Below are positions 32,382-36,224 of a stretch of 36,224 bases of DNA, piece by piece. The notes below the pieces were generated by a model. That model was not told where the DNA came from. It did no database searches and was given only the letters and a program-made list of their open reading frames with translations. The translations under genes were made by a program, and so were the position numbers. Positions within the stretch are counted from its first letter, which is position 1. Every line of letters starts with the position of its first letter. This stretch comes from Candidatus Gastranaerophilales bacterium (GTDB lineage: Bacteria; Cyanobacteriota; Vampirovibrionia; Gastranaerophilales; Gastranaerophilaceae): contig CAAFYU010000022.1 of assembly GCA_900767135.1 (NCBI GenBank), forward strand, positions 1 through 36,224, in the 5' to 3' direction.

Positions 32382-32795
32382 ATGATAGGCGGAGATTTTA
32401 ATACTCCTATAATGTATCAGGACTTAGCGAACAGTACAATAGGTGCAATGCCATATACAGCAGGCATGCCGATGATGTATGGCTATGGAGCTAGTGGAAC
32501 GTATCTCGGTGGTGCAACGATGCGACAACAGCCTGACAGGGACAAGATTGAAATAATGCGTCAGAAAGAAAATCAGGATAAATCAACGCTTAAAAAAGCT
32601 CTTTGGATAATCGGCGGAGCAATTGCGCTTGGTAGTATACCGGTTTTAAGGAATAGTATTAAAAAAGCCGGCGGATTGAAAAAATATGCACAAAATTGTT
32701 GGACATCTTTGAAGAACTTTGTCAAAGGTAAGCCTAAAAAACAGGGAAATTGGTTTACCAGATTATTTAGTCGCAAGAAAGCAGCAACCCCATAA
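32382..32795 (+). CDS. Small orphan protein, one hydrophobic segment
   Basis: I do not recognise this 137-aa protein. The N-terminal 45 residues are rich in Gly, Met, Tyr and Thr (TIGAMPYTAGMPMMYGYGAS), which suggests disorder or surface interaction. A charged stretch follows (RDKIEIMRQKENQDKSTLKK), then one hydrophobic segment (ALWIIGGAIALGSIPVL, about 68-84), then a strongly basic C-terminus (KKAGGLKKYAQNCW, KGKPKKQGNWFTRLFSRKK). The basic tail and single segment suggest a membrane-associated or nucleic-acid-binding protein. GGAG precedes the ATG, a terminator follows at 32827, and a shared promoter element lies upstream, so it is a real, separately regulated gene. Confidence 0.8.
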   Translation: MIGGDFNTPIMYQDLANSTIGAMPYTAGMPMMYGYGASGTYLGGATMRQQPDRDKIEIMRQKENQDKSTLKKALWIIGGAIALGSIPVLRNSIKKAGGLKKYAQNCWTSLKNFVKGKPKKQGNWFTRLFSRKKAATP

Positions 32796-32826
32796 CTTGT
32801 AAATATACATATCCCCTTTCATTAAT

Positions 32827-32853
32827 AAGTGCAAGAAGGTTTCTTGCACTTTT
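32827..32853 (+). terminator. Terminator after small orphan gene
   Basis: The 11-bp stem AAGTGCAAGAA / TTCTTGCACTT with loop GGT runs into a short T tract. It closes the monocistronic orphan gene. Confidence 0.85.
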
Positions 32854-32880
32854 CCATTTATTATATTGTTTTGTTGAACA

Positions 32881-32913
32881 AAAAAGGCTTATCATAAGAC
32901 AAGCCTCTTTTTG
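32881..32913 (-). terminator. Terminator after pgk
   Basis: On the minus strand GGCTTGTC-TTAT-GATAAGCC (one G-U) is followed by six Ts, 24 nt after the pgk stop codon. Confidence 0.88.
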
Positions 32914-32936
32914 TATAAATATTTAAATTAAATATC

Positions 32937-34139
32937 TTATTTTTCATCAAGTGCAGCAACACCAGGAAGTACTTTACCTTCGATAAATTCAAGAGAAGCA
33001 CCGCCACCTGTTGATACGTGAGTGAAGTCTTCTGCCTTAAAGTATTTCTTAGCAGCAGAAACAGAATCACCACCACCGATTACAGAAACTGCACCGGCCT
33101 TAGTTGCGTCAACAATTGCTTGCAATACAGCTTTTGTACCTTCTGCGAATTTAGGATTTTCGAATGCACCAACAGGTCCGTTCATCAAAATAGTTTTAGA
33201 ATTTTTGATTACTTCTGCGAAAGCTTTTTGGCTATCAGGACCAGCATCTACACCTTCAAATCCGTCTGGAATTTCGTTGATAGAAACAACTTTGTTTGTA
33301 CCGTTTCCAGAGAAGTCGTCAGCAGCCAAAACATCTGTTGCCATAACGATTTTAACACCTTTATCAGCAGCTTTCTTTTCGATAGCTTTTGCAACGTCCA
33401 TTTGGTCGTCTTCGCAAATTGAGTTACCGATTTTTCCGCCGTTAGCTTTTACGAATGTATAAGCCATACCACCACCGATGATTAGGTTATCAACTTTGTC
33501 GATTAAGTTTTCCAAAACACCGATTTTAGAAGAAACTTTTGCACCGCCAACTACTGCTGTGAATGGACGAGTTGGGTTGTCAAGAGCTTGTGACAAGCAT
33601 CTGATTTCTTTTTCCATCAACAAACCGGCAACAGCTGGTTTTAGAATATGAGCAACTTTTGCAGTTGAAGTGTGTTTTCTGTGAGCAGCACCGAAAGCGT
33701 CGTTTACATAGAAATCGCCAAGTTTAGCAAGTTCTTCTGCAAATGTCATATCATCATCTTTTGCTTCTTCAGCTTTGTAGAAACGAATGTTTTCCAACAA
33801 AGCAACTTGTCCGTCTTTCAAAGCTTCCAATTCTTTGTCTGCACCTTCGCCAACAGGTGATTTTACGAACAACACGTCTTCACCCAAAACTTTTGACATA
33901 TATTTTGCAACAGGTTCAAGAGAAAATTCAGTTTTCCATTCTCCTTTTGGTCTGCCCAAGTGAGCCATAAGGATAATTTTAGCACCTTTTTCTTTTAAAG
34001 CTTTAATTGTAGGAACAATAGCTTGAATTCTTGTGTCATCTGTTACGTTGTGGTTTTCGTCAAGAGGAACGTTTACGTCAACTCTAACAAGAGCACGTTT
34101 TCCTTTTACGTCACCTAAATCGTTAATTGATTTTTTCAT
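32937..34139 (-). CDS. pgk: Phosphoglycerate kinase
   Basis: Pgk makes ATP from 1,3-bisphosphoglycerate in glycolysis. The 400-aa monomer has the N-terminal substrate-binding motif RVDVNVPLDENHNVTDDTRI (about 18-37), LMAHLGRPKG, the HRKHTSTAKV basic patch, the hinge and ADP-binding GGAKVSSKIGVL, and the glycine-rich C-terminal SVIGGGDSVSAAKK...STGGGASLEFIEG. It is alone rather than beside gapA or tpi. AAGGAG is the ribosome site. A TrmB-like regulator is transcribed divergently 175 bp away, and an inverted repeat lies in the leader, which suggests dedicated regulation. Confidence 0.98.
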   Translation of the reverse strand: MKKSINDLGDVKGKRALVRVDVNVPLDENHNVTDDTRIQAIVPTIKALKEKGAKIILMAHLGRPKGEWKTEFSLEPVAKYMSKVLGEDVLFVKSPVGEGADKELEALKDGQVALLENIRFYKAEEAKDDDMTFAEELAKLGDFYVNDAFGAAHRKHTSTAKVAHILKPAVAGLLMEKEIRCLSQALDNPTRPFTAVVGGAKVSSKIGVLENLIDKVDNLIIGGGMAYTFVKANGGKIGNSICEDDQMDVAKAIEKKAADKGVKIVMATDVLAADDFSGNGTNKVVSINEIPDGFEGVDAGPDSQKAFAEVIKNSKTILMNGPVGAFENPKFAEGTKAVLQAIVDATKAGAVSVIGGGDSVSAAKKYFKAEDFTHVSTGGGASLEFIEGKVLPGVAALDEK

Positions 34140-34158
34140 GTTGTGTTCTCCTTCTTTC

Positions 34159-34174
34159 TATATCATTCGATATA
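34159..34174. promoter_or_regulatory. Inverted repeat in pgk leader, possible TrmB operator
   Basis: TATATC-N4-GATATA lies just downstream of the predicted pgk transcription start (about 34180) and before its ribosome site, a position where a bound repressor would block transcription. It faces the divergent TrmB-like gene. Confidence 0.45.
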
Positions 34175-34185
34175 TTTCTAAGAAC

Positions 34186-34213
34186 ATAATACAAAAAACA
34201 TGAAATTTGTAAA
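34186..34213 (-). promoter_or_regulatory. pgk promoter
   Basis: On the minus strand TTTACA (34213-34208), a 16-bp spacer and TATTAT (34191-34186) predict a start near 34180, giving a leader of about 40 nt. Confidence 0.65.
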
Positions 34214-34279
34214 AGAGGTTGAAGAATTTTGTATTAACAAGATAAAAAATTGAATTAAAATTTGCAAATTGCAATATTC

Positions 34280-34308
34280 TTGCTAATTTTCAGAAAATAA
34301 GTTAAACT
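34280..34308 (+). promoter_or_regulatory. Promoter giving leaderless TrmB-like mRNA
   Basis: TTGCTA (34280-34285), a 17-bp spacer and TAAACT (34303-34308) end 6 nt before the ATG at 34315. There is no SD sequence upstream, so the mRNA is predicted to be leaderless. Confidence 0.55.
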
Positions 34309-34314
34309 CAATTT

Positions 34315-35112
34315 ATGGACGAAATTATAGAAAAATTAAAAGAAATAGGTTTAAACGAGTACCAATCAAAGGTTTACGTAGCTTTGTTAAAAAAATATCC
34401 GGCAACCGGTTATGAGATAAGCAAGCTTGCAAATATTCCACAATCAAGGACTTATGACACTTTGAAAAGTTTGGAAAGCCTTAATATCGCACTTTCCTCA
34501 AATACAAAACCTGTTACATATACTCCGATTAAGCCCAAAGAATTGACTAAACGCTACAAACGTAAAATTGATTCAACAATTAATTTCTTAGAAAAAAAAC
34601 TTCCGTCTGTAAAAGAAGAGGAATATACTGAGCCAATAATTGGTTTAAATGGAAAAACCAAGATTATTGATAAGATTATTGAAATCATCAAGGAAGCTAA
34701 AAAGTCTGTCTATATAGAGCTTTGGGGGCAAGATTTTAAATATGTTGAACAACATTTGCTTGATGCATATAATCGAGGGTTAGATGTAAAGATTGTAAAG
34801 TTTGATAATTTTACGTGCAATTTTGGGGCTGTATTTGAGCATTCCGGAGTTCCAATGCTGGAACATTATACGAGCGGGAAATTTGTTTTTCTTTCAGCAG
34901 ATGATAACGAGGGACTTTTTGGGGTTACTCAACCGGTAAAAAACGGCATGCCAAATGTTATTTGGACAAAAAACTCAGAAGTTGTTTTTTTGATTAAAGC
35001 TTTATTAGTTCATGATATGTATATGATTGATATTTCGGACAACTTCCCAGAACAGTTAAGGTATTTTTATGGTGTCGGTTTGAAAAAATTGCGAGATAAA
35101 ATTTTACATTAA
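34315..35112 (+). CDS. TrmB-family transcriptional regulator
   Basis: The 265-aa protein has a TrmB-type winged helix (about 1-75; LKEIGLNEYQSKVYVALLKKYPATGYEISKLANIPQSRTYDTLKSLE), a coiled-coil linker (KRYKRKIDSTINFLEKKL) and a C-terminal PLD-like effector domain (about 105-265; GKTKIIDKIIEIIKEAKKSVYIELWG, YNRGLDVKIVKF). TrmB proteins are best known in archaea, where they sense sugars and control sugar uptake and glycolysis. Here it diverges from pgk, and a TATATC-N4-GATATA repeat lies in between. Control of pgk is therefore an inference worth testing. No phospholipase HKD catalytic motif is present. Confidence 0.9.
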   Translation: MDEIIEKLKEIGLNEYQSKVYVALLKKYPATGYEISKLANIPQSRTYDTLKSLESLNIALSSNTKPVTYTPIKPKELTKRYKRKIDSTINFLEKKLPSVKEEEYTEPIIGLNGKTKIIDKIIEIIKEAKKSVYIELWGQDFKYVEQHLLDAYNRGLDVKIVKFDNFTCNFGAVFEHSGVPMLEHYTSGKFVFLSADDNEGLFGVTQPVKNGMPNVIWTKNSEVVFLIKALLVHDMYMIDISDNFPEQLRYFYGVGLKKLRDKILH

Positions 35113-35139
35113 TTTACTTTAAAAAATTTTTCAGGGGTG

Positions 35140-35145
35140 TATAAT
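35140..35145 (+). promoter_or_regulatory. tdk -10 box
   Basis: A perfect TATAAT preceded by GTG, without a convincing -35, lies 65 nt before the tdk ATG. The leader contains a weak GCGG/CCGC hairpin near 35173-35196 and a GGTGGG ribosome site close to the start codon. Confidence 0.5.
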
Positions 35146-35210
35146 TAGTAAAAAGGTGGAGATTATAAAATAGCGGCAAGATAAATTAAAAACCGCAAAG
35201 ATGGTGGGAA

Positions 35211-35828
35211 ATGTACGGATATAGTTTTGAATTAATTACAGGGCCGATGAGTTGCGGCAAAACAGAAGAACTTTTAAGACGTGTAAGACGATCGATTATT
35301 GCAAAGAGAAAAGTTAAGGTTATTTCGCCAGAGGTTGATACTCGTGCAAAAGGTGATTATATTGAATCAAGAAACGGCTTGTGGCTTGATGCGATTAAGG
35401 TTAAACACGCTATTCAAATTATGAGTGTTGTAAAACCAGAAGATGAAGTTATTGCAATTGATGAACTTCAATTTTTTGATCCAAATATCGTAAAAGTTAT
35501 TTCAAAACTTATGGACGAGGGGAAAAAGATTATCGGAACTGGCTTAGAGCTTGATTTTAAGGCTGAACCGTTTGGAAGTATGCCTGAATTGATGTGTATT
35601 GCAACGGAAGTTCATAAACTTCATGCGGTTTGTATGAAATGCGGTTGCGAAAATGCGACAAGAACACAAAGACTTATTGACGGGAAACCTGCGGATAAAA
35701 ATTCGCCATTGATTATGATTGGTGGCGACGAAACTTATGAAGCTCGTTGTATAAAATGCTATGAACTTCCGGATAGAGAACTGGAAAAGAAGAAAAAAGG
35801 CTTTAAGCTGTTGAGTTTTAAGCATTAA
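35211..35828 (+). CDS. tdk: Thymidine kinase (type II)
   Basis: Tdk phosphorylates thymidine for nucleotide salvage. The 205-aa protein has the P-loop GPMSCGKTEELLRR (about 10-23), the Asp-Glu Walker B-like IAIDELQFFD (about 82-91) and the substrate lasso region. The structural zinc site is two pairs: CMKCGC (about 141) and CIKCYE (about 180). The KLMDEGKKIIGTGLELDFKAEPFG segment is diagnostic of type II kinases, as distinct from the herpes-like type. The gene is monocistronic; the DNA downstream is repeat-rich. Confidence 0.97.
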   Translation: MYGYSFELITGPMSCGKTEELLRRVRRSIIAKRKVKVISPEVDTRAKGDYIESRNGLWLDAIKVKHAIQIMSVVKPEDEVIAIDELQFFDPNIVKVISKLMDEGKKIIGTGLELDFKAEPFGSMPELMCIATEVHKLHAVCMKCGCENATRTQRLIDGKPADKNSPLIMIGGDETYEARCIKCYELPDRELEKKKKGFKLLSFKH

Positions 35829-35870
35829 TTTTCTAAGCTTTCAGAATGACGACTAACGTAGTTGCAATTC

Positions 35871-35914
35871 ACGTCATTCTGAGGTTCTCCTGACCCGAAA
35901 GAATCCAGCTTATT
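35871..35914 (+). repeat. ACGTCATTCTGAG...AATCCAGCTTATT dispersed repeat, copy 2
   Basis: The two ends are identical to copy 1 at 375-413; the middle reads GTTCTCCTGACCCG instead of CGAATAGCG. Its left end forms the right arm of an inverted repeat with 35842-35851. Confidence 0.7.
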
Positions 35915-36068
35915 TTTTTTATTTAATAATAATATTTTTGTAAAAGTGCGACTAATATTTTTTTTGATTAGCTGGATTACTTGCTTACATCGTAGGCGAG
36001 TAAACGAGCCGTACGAGGTAGGATACCCTTGTGGTACGCTATCGCTCGTAATGACGACTTACGTAGTT

Positions 36069-36140
36069 CCCTCGCCCCTAGGGGGAGAGGGAACAATCCT
36101 TAGTGAGCGATTAGCGAACTTAGGAGTGCGGGTGAGGGGG
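36069..36140 (+). repeat. CCCTCGCCCC-type dispersed repeat, copy C
   Basis: CCCTCGCCCC-TA-GGGGGAGAGGG (36069-36090) makes a strong hairpin. A spacer follows and then GGGTGAGGGGG (36130-36140). Head and tail match the minus-strand copies at 150-340 and 28875-28920. It lies against the 3' end of the edge gene. Confidence 0.65.
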
Positions 36141-36145
36141 ATATA

Positions 36146-36224
36146 CTACTTCACCTTCGCCTCTAATTTTTCTATTCGTTTTTCAAGCTCATTAATACGT
36201 TTTTCTTGTGCCTGATACTTCGCA
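36146..36224 (-). CDS. 3' end of a coiled-coil protein (partial)
   Basis: The minus-strand frame reads AKYQAQEKRINELEKRI followed by EKLEAKVK and a TAG stop at 36148-36146. It continues past the window edge. The heptad pattern (I/L every 3-4 residues between Glu/Lys) is a short parallel coiled coil like the tails of phage-tail-fibre or S74-type surface proteins. Too little is present to name the gene. Confidence 0.6.
   Translation of the reverse strand, partial: AKYQAQEKRINELEKRIEKLEAKVK

Larger units (their letters stand above)
35829..36145. repeat. Repeat-rich intergenic stretch
   Basis: No gene is supported. An inverted pair CAGAATGACG / CGTCATTCTG spans 35842-35881. AATCCAGCT (35903-35911) is answered by AGCTGGATT (near 35969-35977). 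A frame open on the plus strand from 35946 merely reads through these repeats. Composition rises in G+C toward the right. Confidence 0.65.

Noticed and set aside
33022..33462. 146-aa plus-strand frame inside pgk
   Set aside because: Antisense shadow of a highly conserved gene; no start signals.
35946..36215. 89-aa plus-strand open frame at the right edge
   Set aside because: It reads through dispersed repeats and the antisense of a coiled-coil 3' end; no ribosome site or family features.

Overview
The window is low-GC bacterial chromosome. It has dense SD-led operons, prepilins with the N-terminal signature FTLAEVLITLGIIGVVAA, a cyanobacterial-type PDZ/DUF512 radical SAM protein, NIF-type Fe-S assembly genes and many short dispersed GC-richer repeats. 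Together these point to the Melainabacteria/Vampirovibrionia branch next to Cyanobacteria, most likely a gut Gastranaerophilales. That placement is an inference from protein character. No rRNA, tRNA, CRISPR array, insertion sequence or phage module was recognised.

Layout. Positions 1-1600 are an accessory edge. A prepilin gene has a 5' end built from dispersed repeats and a duplicated cleavage-site cassette. It is followed by a tandem ~108-bp repeat and a likely minus-strand small RNA. surE follows (1861). A minus-strand operon (6102 to 2659) encodes a HEAT-repeat protein, QueC, a DUF366 protein, a SPOR-domain membrane protein and a TPR-like membrane protein. Upstream on the same strand are a radical SAM protein, an AI-2E-type permease and dnaX (10719 to 6172). 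ldcA (plus) runs head-on into a HigBA-like toxin-antitoxin pair (minus) and appears clipped at its C-terminus. nifU-nifS (12311-14352) and a major-pilin-like gene (minus) share a bidirectional terminator. Next come a GH77 4-alpha-glucanotransferase, a TPR/NHL lipoprotein-like or periplasmic protein, a lone sugar ABC permease and a pair of paralogous GNAT-like proteins. A minus-strand block follows with clpB, a small membrane protein, recO and pilT.

A gene-free stretch at 25825-26130 holds a candidate small RNA. It is driven by a promoter element repeated exactly (24 bp) in front of the orphan gene at 32382. A leaderless padR-like gene overlaps the DUF512 radical SAM gene. Then come nagA (short at its N-terminus, abutting a repeat), murE and ftsI (minus), the orphan small gene, pgk (minus), a divergent TrmB-like regulator, and tdk. 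The right edge (35829-36224) returns to dispersed repeats and the 3' end of a coiled-coil protein.

Themes: envelope and division (ftsI, murE, ldcA, SPOR, nagA), type IV pilus-like machinery (two prepilins, pilT), carbohydrate and glycolysis functions (GH77, permease, pgk with TrmB), genome maintenance (dnaX, recO, tdk) and Fe-S/queuosine metabolism. The least explained items are two candidate small RNAs, the shared promoter element, the prepilin cassette duplication, the GNAT-like pair, and three regulator genes whose promoters predict leaderless mRNAs.
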